Below, in pieces: positions 26,611-35,584 of a stretch of DNA of 64,000 nucleotides. Made by a program: the position numbers and the translations under genes. The stretch spans positions 34,286-98,285 of the forward strand of contig NZ_BPQE01000034.1 in assembly GCF_022179085.1 (NCBI RefSeq). Direction: 5' to 3'. Numbering within the stretch: position 1 is the stretch's first letter; every line of letters begins with the position of its first letter. A model generated the notes under the pieces. It saw only the letters and a list, made by a program, of their open reading frames with translations, searched no databases and was not told where the DNA came from. The stretch comes from Methylobacterium aerolatum (GTDB taxonomy: Bacteria > Pseudomonadota > Alphaproteobacteria > Rhizobiales > Beijerinckiaceae).

Positions 26611-28200
26611 TTGAGCGGCGACGAGCGGGATGGGCAGAGGGTGGACGAGGAGGGGGCCCCCGTGGCGGCGGCATCCCCGGCTCCCGCCTGGGAATTCGTG
26701 CTGCCCGACGAGGAGGCCACCGAGGATCTCGGCCTCTTCCTGTGCGAGCTCCTGCTGCCCGGCGACCGGGTGGCCCTGGCGGGCGAACTCGGTGACGGCA
26801 AGACGACGCTCGCGCGGGCGATGATCCGCGAGCTGACCGGCGAGCCCGGCCTGGAGGTGCCGAGCCCGACCTTCACCCTCATCCAGCCCTATACCGCCCG
26901 TGACGGCCGCGCGGTCATCCACGCGGACCTCTACCGCCTGCGCGACGCGGACGAGCTGCTGGAACTCGGCTTCGACGAGATGACCGAGGGCGCCATCACC
27001 CTCGTCGAGTGGCCGGACCGGATGCCCGCCCATCCCGGCCCCGTCCTCACCGTGGGCCTGTCCCTGCGGCCTGAATTCGGTGAGGGCGCGCGCCTCGCCC
27101 GCATCGCCGGCACGGGCGGCATGGAGGCGCGGATCGACCGGGCGCGGGCCGTGCGCAAGCTCCTCGCCCGCGCCGGCTGGGACGATGCCGAGCGCATCCT
27201 GATGCAGGGGGACGCATCCTCCCGCGCCTACGAGCGCCTGCGCAAGCCTGACGGGACCAGCGCCGTCCTGATGATCTCCCCGGCCAAGGCCGACGGTCCG
27301 CCGGTGCGCGACGGCAAGCCCTATTCGGCCATCGTCCATCTCGCCGAGAGCGTCCACGCCTTCGTCGCCCTCGACCGGGGCCTGCGGGCCCTCGGCTTCT
27401 CGGCGCCCAGGATCTACGGCGAGGATCTCGCCGAGGGGCTGCTGATCCTGGAGGATCTCGGCAGCGATCCGGTGGTGGAGGGCGGCGCCCCCCGGCCGGA
27501 GCGCTACGCGGAGGCCGTGCGCCTGCTCGCCAAGCTCCACGCCACCGACCTGCCGGCGACGCTCCCCGTCGCGGAAGGGATCGACCACGTCATTCCCGCC
27601 TACGACCGCGAGGCCCTTCTGTTCGAGGCGGAGCTGATGCCGGACTGGTACGCCCCGGCCATCCGCGGCGTGACCCTGGACGAGGGCGCGCGGGCGGAGT
27701 TCGTCGCCCTCTGGCGGCAGGCCCTGGAGGCGGCGATCCCCGCCCGGCCGACCTGGACCCTGCGGGACTACCATTCCCCCAACCTGATCTGGCTGCCGGG
27801 CCGGGAGGGGCTGGAGCGGGTCGGCGTCATCGACTTCCAGGACGCGGTGATGGGCCATCCGGCCTACGACGTCGCCTCGCTGCTGCAGGACGCCCGGGTC
27901 GATGCCACCGCCGACTTCGAACTGCGCCTTCTCGGCCTCTACGTCCGCGAGCGGCGGGCGCGGGATGCGAACTTCGACATGGGCGCCTTCGCCACCGCCT
28001 ACGCCCTGCTGGCGGCCCAGCGGGCGACGAAGATCCTCGGCATCTTCGCCCGGCTCGACAAGCGGGACGGCAAGCCGGGCTACCTCGCCCACCTGCCGCG
28101 GATCGAGGGCTACCTGCTGCGCAACCTCGCCCACCCGGCCCTCGCCCCCCTGCGGGACTGGCACGCGAGGCATCTCCCCGGCCTCCTGCCGGAGGCCTGA
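26611..28200 (+). CDS. TsaE ATPase fused to AmgK-type sugar kinase
   Basis: The 529-residue fusion joins two enzymes. Residues about 25-175 are TsaE, with Walker A GELGDGKTT at 58-66, SPTFTLIQPY and HADLYRLRDADEL; it energises threonylcarbamoylation of tRNA A37. Residues about 185-515 form an aminoglycoside-phosphotransferase-like kinase with the catalytic LRDYHSPNL and metal-binding GVIDFQDAVMGHPAYDVASL, resembling AmgK, the anomeric MurNAc/GlcNAc kinase of peptidoglycan recycling. I chose TTG 26611 because GGAGG sits five bases upstream; GTG codons at 26641 and 26662 are alternatives. The MurU-like partner follows. Confidence 0.88.
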   Translation: MSGDERDGQRVDEEGAPVAAASPAPAWEFVLPDEEATEDLGLFLCELLLPGDRVALAGELGDGKTTLARAMIRELTGEPGLEVPSPTFTLIQPYTARDGRAVIHADLYRLRDADELLELGFDEMTEGAITLVEWPDRMPAHPGPVLTVGLSLRPEFGEGARLARIAGTGGMEARIDRARAVRKLLARAGWDDAERILMQGDASSRAYERLRKPDGTSAVLMISPAKADGPPVRDGKPYSAIVHLAESVHAFVALDRGLRALGFSAPRIYGEDLAEGLLILEDLGSDPVVEGGAPRPERYAEAVRLLAKLHATDLPATLPVAEGIDHVIPAYDREALLFEAELMPDWYAPAIRGVTLDEGARAEFVALWRQALEAAIPARPTWTLRDYHSPNLIWLPGREGLERVGVIDFQDAVMGHPAYDVASLLQDARVDATADFELRLLGLYVRERRARDANFDMGAFATAYALLAAQRATKILGIFARLDKRDGKPGYLAHLPRIEGYLLRNLAHPALAPLRDWHARHLPGLLPEA

Positions 28201-28204
28201 GGGT

Positions 28205-28330
28205 GTCCAGGGGACGAGTCCTCTGGTGGGTGCGGGGCAGCGCCCTGCAAGTGGCCAGGGGCTTCGCCCAAGATGCGTCCATTGGACCCCGCCAAAGGAC
28301 TCGTCCTTTGGGATCCCCGATTGTCTCGAA
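28205..28330. repeat. Intergenic mosaic of short palindromes
   Basis: Short inverted repeats in tandem (for example CCAGGGGACGAGTCCTCTGG and CCAAAGGACTCGTCCTTTGG in reverse order, with CGGGGCAGCGCCCTG between). It is similar in design to 14999-15115. It separates the TsaE/AmgK and MurU genes without an obvious terminator T-run. Confidence 0.6.
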
Positions 28331-28350
28331 CCAAACCGGACTGCTCTGCC

Positions 28351-29088
28351 ATGGGTGAGGCTTCCTCGATCACGCGTGCCTTCGTGCTGGCGGCGGGCCT
28401 CGGCACGCGGATGCGGCCGGTGACGGCGACCCTGCCGAAGCCCCTCGTGCAGGTCGCCGGCAAGGCGCTCCTCGACCACGCCCTCGACCGGGCGGCGGAG
28501 GCCGGGCTCACCGAGGCGGTGGTGAACGTCCACTGGCTCCCCGACCAGATCGAGGCGCACCTCGCCCGGCGGGGGCGGGCTCCACGCATCACCGTCTCCG
28601 ACGAGCGCGAGGCGCTGCTGGAGACCGGCGGCGGCATCCGCAAGGCGCTGCCGCTCCTGGGCGAGGCGCCCTTCGTGGTGCTGAACTCCGATTCGTTCTG
28701 GTTGGAAGGCCCGGTGCCGAATCTGTCGCGCCTGATCGCCGGGTGGGACGGGGAGCGCATGGACGCGCTCCTCCTCGTCGCCCCCACCACCACCAGCCTC
28801 GGCTACGAGGGGGCGGGCGACTTCGTGATGGACCCGGACGGGCGCTTGGAGCGCCGGGGCGAGCGCCGGATCGCGCCCTTCATCTACGCGGGCGTCGCGA
28901 TCCTGACGCCGGCGCTCTTCGCCGGCACGCCCGAGGGCTCCTTCTCCCTCAACCGCCTGTTCGACGAGGCCATCGCGCGCGGCCGGCTGTCCGGCATGCG
29001 GCTCGACGGGCAGTGGTTGCATGTCGGCACCCCGGAGGCCATCCGCGCCGCCGAGGAGCGGGTGCAGGCCAGCACCCAGACCCCCTGA
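28351..29088 (+). CDS. murU: MurU-like nucleotidyltransferase
   Basis: The 245-residue sugar-phosphate nucleotidyltransferase begins with the signature AFVLAAGLGTRMRPVTATLPKPLVQVAGK and contains VVNVHWLPDQIEAHL and FVVLNSDSFW. With the AmgK-like kinase directly upstream it fits the pathway in which MurNAc 1-phosphate is converted to UDP-MurNAc, bypassing de novo synthesis and fosfomycin (established in Pseudomonas). The short length, about 245 residues, is typical of MurU rather than of GlmU or GMP. The assignment rests on context plus fold. Confidence 0.82.
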   Translation: MGEASSITRAFVLAAGLGTRMRPVTATLPKPLVQVAGKALLDHALDRAAEAGLTEAVVNVHWLPDQIEAHLARRGRAPRITVSDEREALLETGGGIRKALPLLGEAPFVVLNSDSFWLEGPVPNLSRLIAGWDGERMDALLLVAPTTTSLGYEGAGDFVMDPDGRLERRGERRIAPFIYAGVAILTPALFAGTPEGSFSLNRLFDEAIARGRLSGMRLDGQWLHVGTPEAIRAAEERVQASTQTP

Positions 29089-29116
29089 GACCCCTCATCG
29101 CGACGGAGATCGCACC

Positions 29117-29899
29117 GTGCAGGACACCCACCACCGCACCGCCCTCGTGACGGGGGCCGCCCGGGGCATCGGCCTCGCTGCCGCCGAGCGCTTCCTCGAG
29201 GAGGGGTGGCAGGTCGCCCTCCTCGACATCGACGGGCCGGGCGTGGAGGCGACGGTCGCCCGCCTCGGGCGGCCGGAGGCGACGCTCGCCCTCACCGCCG
29301 ACGTGTCCGATCCGGCGCAGGTCCGGGCGGCCGTCGAGCGCACGGCCACGCGCTTCGGCCGCCTCGACGCCCTGGTGAACAATGCCGGGATCGCGATCTT
29401 CAAGCCGCTGCTGGAGACGACCTTCGAGGATTGGTCGCGGGTGCTCGCGGTCAACCTCTCCGGCCCGTTCCTCTGCACCCAGGCCGCCGCGCCCCTCATG
29501 GCAGCGAACGGCGGCGGGGCCATCGTGAACATCACCTCGATCTCGGGCCTGCGCGCCTCGACGCTCCGGGTCGCCTACGGCACCAGCAAGGCCGGCCTCG
29601 CCCAGCTCACCAAGCAGCAGGCGATCGAACTCGGCGAACTTGGCATCCGCGTGAACGCCGTCGCCCCCGGCCCCGTCGACACGGCGATGGCCAAGGCGGT
29701 CCACAGCCCCGAAATCCGCGCCGCCTACCACGACGCCGTGCCGCTCGGCCGCTACGGGCTGGAGAGCGAACTCGCCAACGTCATCGTGTTCCTGTGCTCG
29801 GAGCGCGCCAGCTACGTGACCGGGCAGGTCGTGGCGGTGGATGGCGGCTTCGATTCCACCGGCATCGGCCTGCCGGCGCTGCGGGCCACGAAGCGGTAG
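29117..29899 (+). CDS. Short-chain dehydrogenase/reductase
   Basis: A 260-residue classical SDR. The NAD(P)-binding TGAARGIG and DIDGPG indicate an NAD-type acidic residue after strand 2. NNAGIAIFKP, a catalytic serine in ITSISG, and YGTSKAGL with the Tyr-x-x-x-Lys pair follow, ending with YVTGQVVAVDGGF. The substrate is unknown. The GTG at 29117 is used, with GGAGA nine bases upstream. It lies 28 bases after murU and may share its transcript. Confidence 0.88.
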   Translation: MQDTHHRTALVTGAARGIGLAAAERFLEEGWQVALLDIDGPGVEATVARLGRPEATLALTADVSDPAQVRAAVERTATRFGRLDALVNNAGIAIFKPLLETTFEDWSRVLAVNLSGPFLCTQAAAPLMAANGGGAIVNITSISGLRASTLRVAYGTSKAGLAQLTKQQAIELGELGIRVNAVAPGPVDTAMAKAVHSPEIRAAYHDAVPLGRYGLESELANVIVFLCSERASYVTGQVVAVDGGFDSTGIGLPALRATKR

Positions 29900-30082
29900 G
29901 ACGGTCGCCGGGTTGGGGGCGGGCACTCCCGTCCCCACCCTCATCCTGGGAGCCCTCTACCCATCGCGGTGCGGTGCGAATTCCGCAAAGATGGTGCGGT
30001 GCCACCGGCCGGACAACGTCCTATCAAGGTTCGGCCGTTATTGAGGATGATCTAACCAGTATCGTCCGACCAGGATTATTCC

Positions 30083-30298
30083 GTGAATTACACCGTCACC
30101 GCCCGTTGCGCCGCCGGCCGCCGCGCGCATGGCCATGCCTCGCTGCTGGCGGCCCTCGATCAGGCGCTGAGCCTCGCCGCCGCCGGCCTCGCCGAGGTCG
30201 CGATCATCGACGGGGACGGCCGCTCGCGCACGCCTAGCGCCCTGTACCAAGCCCTCTTCGGGCCGCAGGTGGCGCAGCCTCAGGCGAAGGTGGCTTGA
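30083..30298 (+). CDS. Small hypothetical protein
   Basis: A 71-residue frame beginning with GTG, alanine-rich with a helical centre (ASLLAALDQALSLAAAGLAEVAIIDGDG) that reads like a folded alpha/beta peptide. I do not recognise a family. The 183 bases upstream are comparatively AT-rich and could hold a promoter, which weakly supports it as a gene. Confidence 0.45.
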   Translation: MNYTVTARCAAGRRAHGHASLLAALDQALSLAAAGLAEVAIIDGDGRSRTPSALYQALFGPQVAQPQAKVA

Positions 30299-30356
30299 GA
30301 GGCTTCTGACCCTCTCCCCGCTTGCGGGATCCTTGCGAAATTCCCGCCGCTCTCGA

Positions 30357-30467
30357 CCTCATCCTGAGGTGCCGGAGCAAAGCGGAGGCCTCGAAGGAGA
30401 ACTCCAGGGATCGCGGCGCGCTCTGGAGACCTCCTTCGAGACGGCTTCGCCGCACCTCAGGATGAGG
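30357..30467. repeat. ~111-bp palindromic element (CCTCATCCTGAGGTG...)
   Basis: Outer arms CCTCATCCTGAGGTG and CACCTCAGGATGAGG are near-perfect complements, with inner pairs CTCGAAGGAG / CTCCTTCGAG and CTCCAGGG / CTCTGGAG. It is a different family from the GTCTTTGCGAGC elements, found here once, between genes whose 3' ends converge. Confidence 0.85.
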
Positions 30468-30535
30468 TTGCGGGCAGGATCAGAAGGGATGACCGGGTCT
30501 CGCGACGGTTCCCGGCTGCGGGGAAAGGCGGACCC

Positions 30536-31813
30536 TCACCCCACGCTGCGCAGGTACGGCGTGCGCCGCCCGGCCTCGGCGCTCATCTCGCGGATGAAGC
30601 TCGCGATGCGCGGGGCGATGATCGCCCGGTAGCGGGACCCGTTGAACACGCCGTAATGGCCGACCTTCTCCTGCAGGTGGTAGGCCTTGCGCGCGGGCGA
30701 GAGGTTCGGCGTCAGGTCGAGGGCCGCCTTGGTCTGGCCGACGCCGGAGATGTCGTCGTTCTCGCCCTCGACCGCCAGGATGGCGCAGCGGCGGATGGCG
30801 GCGGGGTCCACGGGCACGCCGCGCCACGTCATCTCCCCCTTCGGCAGGGAATGGTTCACGAACACCGTCTGGACGGTCTGCAGATAGTACTCGGCGGTCA
30901 GGTCCATCACCGCGAGGTACTCGTCGTAGAACTCCCGGTGCTTCTCGGCCGAATCGCCGTCGCCCTTCACCAAGTGCTCGAACATGTCGGTGTGGGCGGT
31001 GACGTGCCGGTCGAGGTTCATCGCCATGAAGCCCGACAGTTGCAGGAAGCCGGGATAGACCCGCCGGAAGGCGCCCGGATAGATCCCGGGCACGAGGCTG
31101 ATCGTGTTGCGCTCGAACCAATCCTGCCCGCGCTCCTGGGCGAGGCAGTTCACGGCGGTGGGCGAGCGGCGGGTGTCGATCGGGCCGCCCATCAGCGTCA
31201 TGGAGGTCGGGATGTGGGGCTGGTCGTCGGCCTCCATCAGGGCGACGGCGGCCATCACCGGCACGGCGGGCTGGCACACGGCCATGACGTGGAGGTCGGG
31301 GCCGAGTTCGGCGAAGATGTCGCGCAGGTAGTCGATGTAGGTGTCGAGGTCGAAGGCGCCTTCGAGCAGCGGCACCATGCGCGCGTCGATCCAGTCGGTA
31401 ATGAACACCTGGTGGTCCGGCAGCATCGCCTCCACCGTGCCGCGCAGCAGCGTGGCGTAGTGGCCGGACATCGGCGCGACGATGAGCAGCTTCGGCTGCG
31501 GCTCGGCGGGCGGCTGGCGGAAGGCCCGGTCGAAGGCGATCAGGCGACAGAAGGGGCGCTCCCACACGATCCGCTCGGTGACGGGCACGCGGCTCCCCCC
31601 CACCACGGTCTCGGAGAAGCCGAAGGCGGGCTTGCCGTAGCGGCGGGTGACGCGCTCGAACATCTCGCAGCCCGCCGCGATGGAGCGGGCATAGGGCGAG
31701 TAGGCCAGCGGGTTGGCCGGGCTCGTCATGCTGTGGCGGGTGAGGTCGGCGGCCAAGCGCGCCGGCGCCATCATCATCCGGGCGCCCTCGAACAGTCCGT
31801 AGGCCAGCAGCAT
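30536..31813 (-). CDS. phaZ: Intracellular polyhydroxyalkanoate depolymerase
   Basis: The 425-residue enzyme mobilises stored polyhydroxybutyrate. The family feature is a lipase-box-like nucleophile elbow with cysteine in place of serine (MAVCQPAVPVMAA), plus DWIDARMVPL and the C-terminal histidine region KVGHYGVFNGSRYR. The length and start (MLLAYGLFEGARMM) match alphaproteobacterial PhaZ. I chose ATG 31813 because the longer in-frame extension overlaps a regulatory-looking region. It is divergent from the redox sensor regB across 235 bases. Confidence 0.9.
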   Translation of the reverse strand: MLLAYGLFEGARMMMAPARLAADLTRHSMTSPANPLAYSPYARSIAAGCEMFERVTRRYGKPAFGFSETVVGGSRVPVTERIVWERPFCRLIAFDRAFRQPPAEPQPKLLIVAPMSGHYATLLRGTVEAMLPDHQVFITDWIDARMVPLLEGAFDLDTYIDYLRDIFAELGPDLHVMAVCQPAVPVMAAVALMEADDQPHIPTSMTLMGGPIDTRRSPTAVNCLAQERGQDWFERNTISLVPGIYPGAFRRVYPGFLQLSGFMAMNLDRHVTAHTDMFEHLVKGDGDSAEKHREFYDEYLAVMDLTAEYYLQTVQTVFVNHSLPKGEMTWRGVPVDPAAIRRCAILAVEGENDDISGVGQTKAALDLTPNLSPARKAYHLQEKVGHYGVFNGSRYRAIIAPRIASFIREMSAEAGRRTPYLRSVG

Positions 31814-31879
31814 CGCAGTCTCCCTCGCGGCGTATCGCGGCGCCGTAGAACGGGACGCAACGGCCCGTCCAGAATGAAC

Positions 31880-31903
31880 GTTCCGCATGAACCTTGGCGG
31901 AAC
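31880..31903. promoter_or_regulatory. Inverted repeat in the phaZ-regB divergent promoter region
   Basis: GTTCCGC and GCGGAAC are perfect 7-base arms 10 bases apart, about 65 bases upstream of phaZ and about 145 bases upstream of regB. The position suits an operator controlling one or both genes. The binding factor is not known. Confidence 0.4.
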
Positions 31904-32048
31904 GGCGCGGCGCAGCGTCCCGCCCCCGCGGCGGGACGGCAAGGCGCACTGGAGCCACAGCCGCCGCCCCGCGTTCGACATCCCTCCGCCTACGGTGTTT
32001 CCGCACAGGCGGATTTCCGATTTCCCGATCCGACCCTAGAGTTTGGGG

Positions 32049-33443
32049 ATGCATACGATTCAGGAGCGCATTGCAGGGCTTGACGGACGCGCCCGGCAGC
32101 TGCGCCTCGACACCTTCGTGCGGCTGCGCTGGCTGGCGATCACCGGCCAGAGCGCGGCGGTCGTCGGCGCGCAGTTCGGCCTGGGTCTGAACCTGCCCTT
32201 CGGCTGGTGCTTCCTCGTCATCGCCGCCTCGTCCTGGCTCAACCTCGCCCTGCGCATCCGCTTCCCGGCGAGCTACCGGCTGAACGCCGATTCGGCGGCC
32301 CTGCTGCTGGCCTTCGACATCGTGCAGCTCGCCGCCCTCCTCTTCCTGACGGGCGGGCTCCAGAATCCGTTCTCGCTCCTGTTCCTCGCGCCGGTGCTGA
32401 TCTCGGCCACCGCCCTGCCGCCGGAGCGGACGCTGGCCCTCGGCCTCCTGGCGATCGGGCTCGCCACCCTGCTCGCCCTGGTGCACCGGCCCCTGCCGTG
32501 GTTCGCCGACGGGCGGATCGAGCTGCCCTTCCTCTACGTCTCGGGGGTGTGGACGGCGATCCTGCTCGGCACCGCCTTCACCGGCGTCTACGCGTGGCGG
32601 GTCGCGGAGGAGGCGCGCCAGCTCGCCCAGGCGCTGGCCGCCACGGAACTCGTCCTCGCCCGCGAGCAGCACCTCTCGCAGCTCGACGGGCTGGCGGCGG
32701 CCGCCGCCCACGAACTCGGCACTCCGCTCGGCACCATCATGGTGGTCTCCAAGGAGCTGATCCGGCAGCTCGGTCCGGAGGCGTCGCCCACGGTCGCGGA
32801 GGATCTCGCCCTCCTGCGCGAGCAGGTGGACCGGTGCCGCAGCATCCTCGGCAAGCTCACCTCCCTCGACGGCGACGACGGCGGCGGCTTCCTCACGACG
32901 GTGACCTTCAGCCATCTCGTCGAGGAACTCGTGGCCCCCCAGCGGGCGATGGGCGTGGTCATCGATGCGACGAGCCGGGGGGAGGGGCCGGAGCCCTCCT
33001 GCCGCCGCAACCCCGGCGTGATGTTCGGGCTCGGCAACATCCTCGACAATGCGGTCGACTTCGCCAACGCGCGGGTAGTGATCGACGGGAACTGGAACCA
33101 CGAGCGGGTCTGGATCGAGATCCGCGACGACGGGCCGGGCTTCTCGGCCGAGGTGCTGCTGCGGGCGGGGGAGCCCTACGTCTCCACGCGCAGCGCGCCG
33201 CAGACGCAGCCGGGGGATTCGGCCCCCGTGGGCCTCGGCCTCGGCCTGTTCATCGCCAAGACGCTGATCGAGCGCTCGGGCGCGCAGATCGCCCTCTCGA
33301 ACGCCGTCGGACCGGACCGGCACGGGGCCATCGTCCGGGTCTCCTGGGCCCGCCACATCTTCGAGCGGGGGGCAGTTCCGTATCTTTCGCCCGACGATAC
33401 TGCCGTCGAGACCCTGCCGCCGCGCGACATCGTGCCTATATAG
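32049..33443 (+). CDS. regB: RegB/PrrB/ActS-family redox sensor histidine kinase
   Basis: A 464-residue membrane kinase with about six N-terminal transmembrane segments, the quinone-sensing motif GGLQNPFS at 102-109, the phosphoacceptor His221 in AAAHELGTPLGT, the redox-active cysteine Cys263 in VDRCRSIL, and an HATPase domain (NILDNAVDFA, DDGPGF, GLGLGLF). Family members report the redox state of the quinone pool and phosphorylate RegA. ATG 32049 was chosen over a TTG six bases upstream. The response regulator lies 36 bases downstream. Confidence 0.93.
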   Translation: MHTIQERIAGLDGRARQLRLDTFVRLRWLAITGQSAAVVGAQFGLGLNLPFGWCFLVIAASSWLNLALRIRFPASYRLNADSAALLLAFDIVQLAALLFLTGGLQNPFSLLFLAPVLISATALPPERTLALGLLAIGLATLLALVHRPLPWFADGRIELPFLYVSGVWTAILLGTAFTGVYAWRVAEEARQLAQALAATELVLAREQHLSQLDGLAAAAAHELGTPLGTIMVVSKELIRQLGPEASPTVAEDLALLREQVDRCRSILGKLTSLDGDDGGGFLTTVTFSHLVEELVAPQRAMGVVIDATSRGEGPEPSCRRNPGVMFGLGNILDNAVDFANARVVIDGNWNHERVWIEIRDDGPGFSAEVLLRAGEPYVSTRSAPQTQPGDSAPVGLGLGLFIAKTLIERSGAQIALSNAVGPDRHGAIVRVSWARHIFERGAVPYLSPDDTAVETLPPRDIVPI

Positions 33444-33479
33444 TGGTCTGAACCCACAACGTGGTGAAAGGAGCTCCCG

Positions 33480-34079
33480 ATGCTCACGCACTCCGGGACT
33501 GCCGCGGCCGCGGAGGCCGCTTCTTCGAACGACACCGATCCGCTGGCCGCCTTCACGGATCGCTCCCTGCTGATCGTCGATGACGACAAGCCGTTCTCCA
33601 CCCGCCTCGCGCGGGCGATGGAAGGGCGGGGCTACCATGTGCAGGTGGCCGAGAGCGTGGCCGAAGGGGTCTCCGCCGTGGAGTCCCACGCCCCCGCCTT
33701 CGCCGTCATCGACATGCGCCTGGGCGACGGCAACGGCCTCGACGTGATCGCCCGCCTCAAGGAGCGCCGCCCGGAAGCCCGGGGCGTCATCCTCACCGGC
33801 TACGGCAACATCGCCACGGCGGTGACGGCCGTGAAGCTCGGCGCCTTCGACTACCTCGCCAAGCCCGCCGATGCGGACGAGATCCACGGCACGCTCATGG
33901 CGCAGCCGGGCGAGCGGGCGGACCCGCCGGAGAACCCGATGTCCGCCGACCGGGTGCGATGGGAGCACATCCAGCGCGTGTATGAGTTGTGCGGTCGCAA
34001 TGTCAGCGAGACGGCGCGGCGGCTCAACATGCACCGCCGGACGCTGCAACGCATCCTGGCCAAGCGGGCGCCGCGCTGA
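33480..34079 (+). CDS. regA: RegA/PrrA/ActR-family response regulator
   Basis: The 199-residue regulator has a receiver domain with phosphoacceptor Asp78 (FAVIDMRLGDG), the conserved Lys in LAKPAD, a proline hinge (PPENP) and a Fis-type helix-turn-helix at the C-terminus (NVSETARRLNMHRRTLQRILAKR) that is almost invariant in the family. It controls energy and redox metabolism genes in response to RegB. AAAGGAG precedes the ATG at optimal spacing. The neighbourhood with phaZ suggests PHB turnover as one possible target, which is inference. Confidence 0.94.
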   Translation: MLTHSGTAAAAEAASSNDTDPLAAFTDRSLLIVDDDKPFSTRLARAMEGRGYHVQVAESVAEGVSAVESHAPAFAVIDMRLGDGNGLDVIARLKERRPEARGVILTGYGNIATAVTAVKLGAFDYLAKPADADEIHGTLMAQPGERADPPENPMSADRVRWEHIQRVYELCGRNVSETARRLNMHRRTLQRILAKRAPR

Positions 34080-34094
34080 GGCGGTTCCTCGCAC

Positions 34095-34115
34095 GGGGGC
34101 GCGGCTTGCGCCCCC
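34095..34115 (+). terminator. Hairpin downstream of regA
   Basis: A perfect 8-base stem (GGGGGCGC / GCGCCCCC) with a 5-base loop starts 16 bases after the regA stop. It lacks a T-run, so termination strength is uncertain. Confidence 0.4.
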
Positions 34116-34174
34116 GCCCCCGCCTGGGTTAGCAGGCGGCACGGACCCGCAGAGCGGGCGGGAAGGGCGCTACA

Positions 34175-34402
34175 GTGAACGCACGCAACGCGGTCACCAT
34201 CCTGAGCATGATGGTTCTGGTCGGCACGGAGGTCTTCGCCGTGGCCATCGCCGCGGGCTGGGCGCTTGCCGGCCTCTTCGACCTCGGCGACCGGGTTGGG
34301 CACGTCCTCATGGGGGTCTTCAGCCTCTTCGCCCTCTGGATCATGGTGCAGCTCTGGCGCCGTGCCACGAGCATTGAACCCCTGACGACCAAGCGAACCT
34401 GA
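34175..34402 (+). CDS. Small two-pass membrane protein
   Basis: A 75-residue product with two hydrophobic helices (VTILSMMVLVGTEVFAVAIAAGWALAGLF split around a loop, then VLMGVFSLFALWIMVQLW) starting at GTG 34175 with GGAAGGG nine bases upstream. Similar short proteins are seen in Methylobacterium genomes, but no function is known. It lies between regA and purS. Confidence 0.6.
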   Translation: MNARNAVTILSMMVLVGTEVFAVAIAAGWALAGLFDLGDRVGHVLMGVFSLFALWIMVQLWRRATSIEPLTTKRT

Positions 34403-34552
34403 GACGCGGCGGGGGCGTCGTCCCCACCGGGACGGGGTCCGTGCAGGACGGATCATCGTTCGACAAGCTGGACCGCCTGCTCTAATAATCGCAGGTGCCA
34501 TGTGCGACGCGCCGAAGCGGTGAGCTGTCGGCCAGTGATGAGTTACATCGCG

Positions 34553-34792
34553 ATGAAAGCCCGAATCACCGTCACCCTGAAGACCGGCGTGCTGGATCCC
34601 CAGGGAAAGGCGATCGAGGCCGCGCTGAAGTCGCTGGGCATTTCCGGCGTCGAGGGCGTCCGGCAGGGCAAGGTCTTCGACCTGGAGGTGGCGACCTCGG
34701 ACGCCGCCTCGGCCGAGGAGACGCTGCGCGCTGCCTGCGAGAAGCTCCTGGCCAACACCGTCGTCGAGAATTACGCGATCGAGATCGCCTGA
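34553..34792 (+). CDS. purS: Phosphoribosylformylglycinamidine synthase subunit PurS
   Basis: The 79-residue PurS subunit (MKARITVTLKTGVLDPQGKAIEAALKSLG ... VRQGKVFDLEV) is the small scaffold that links the glutaminase PurQ to the synthetase PurL in the fourth step of purine biosynthesis. The length is typical (about 80). Its stop overlaps the ATG of purQ by one base. purL is not in the window. In-frame ATGs at 34538 and earlier would add unconserved residues. Confidence 0.93.
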   Translation: MKARITVTLKTGVLDPQGKAIEAALKSLGISGVEGVRQGKVFDLEVATSDAASAEETLRAACEKLLANTVVENYAIEIA

Positions 34793-35472
34793 TGCACGCC
34801 GCGATCGTCGTTTTCCCGGGCTCGAACCGTGAGGGGGATGTCGCGCGGGCGCTGCGGCTCTCGGGCGCGAAGGTCTCGATGGTCTGGCACGCCGACACGG
34901 CGCTGCCGCCGGGGACCGACCTTGCCGTCCTGCCGGGCGGCTTCTCCTACGGGGATTACCTGCGCTGCGGCGCCATCGCCGGCCGCGCGGCGGCCATGGA
35001 CGCGGTGCGCGCCCACGCGGCGCGGGGCGGCTTGGTGCTCGGCATCTGCAACGGCTTCCAGATCCTGTGCGAGTCGGGCCTCCTGCCTGGCGTCCTGATG
35101 CGCAACGTCGATCGTCGCTTCATCTGCCACCGGCAGGCCCTGCGCGTGGAGCGGACGGATACGCGCTTCACCCGCGCCTACGCCCCCCATCAGGTCATCG
35201 ACGTCTGCGTCGCCCACGGCGAGGGCAACTACTTCGCCGATCCCGAGACCCTCGCGCGTCTCGAGGGCGAGGGCCGCGTCGCCTTCCGCTACTGCGATGC
35301 GGCGGGGAACCTCACGGTCGAGGCGAACCGCAACGGCTCGCTCAACAGCATCGCCGGGGTCTTCTCCGAGGGGGCCAACGTGCTCGGCATGATGCCCCAT
35401 CCGGAGAATTTCGTCGAAGGGCTCATCGGCGGCACCGACGGGCGCGGCCTGTTCGACAGCCTCGCCGCCTGA
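34792..35472 (+). CDS. purQ: Phosphoribosylformylglycinamidine synthase glutaminase PurQ
   Basis: The 226-residue class I glutamine amidotransferase supplies ammonia for FGAM synthesis. The nucleophile Cys86 lies in LGICNGFQIL, and the His-Glu pair is in MMPHPENFVE near the C-terminus. The oxyanion region is LPGGFSYGDYLRCG. It forms a coupled pair with purS (one-base overlap). A candidate small RNA ending in a strong terminator lies downstream. Confidence 0.95.
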   Translation: MHAAIVVFPGSNREGDVARALRLSGAKVSMVWHADTALPPGTDLAVLPGGFSYGDYLRCGAIAGRAAAMDAVRAHAARGGLVLGICNGFQILCESGLLPGVLMRNVDRRFICHRQALRVERTDTRFTRAYAPHQVIDVCVAHGEGNYFADPETLARLEGEGRVAFRYCDAAGNLTVEANRNGSLNSIAGVFSEGANVLGMMPHPENFVEGLIGGTDGRGLFDSLAA

Positions 35473-35584
35473 CGGGTCTCCGGCCGGTCGCATCGTGGCG
35501 ATCCCCAAGGGTCGCGCCGTAGGATTCGCGGAAGGGCCGACCGTCTCGATTCCGGTCGGCGACTGCCTGAACTGATCGGCCGCG

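Noticed and set aside
30480-34142. Open minus-strand frame of about 1,220 codons spanning phaZ, regB and regA
   Set aside because: It covers several well-identified genes in other frames; the translation is low-complexity and has no domain.
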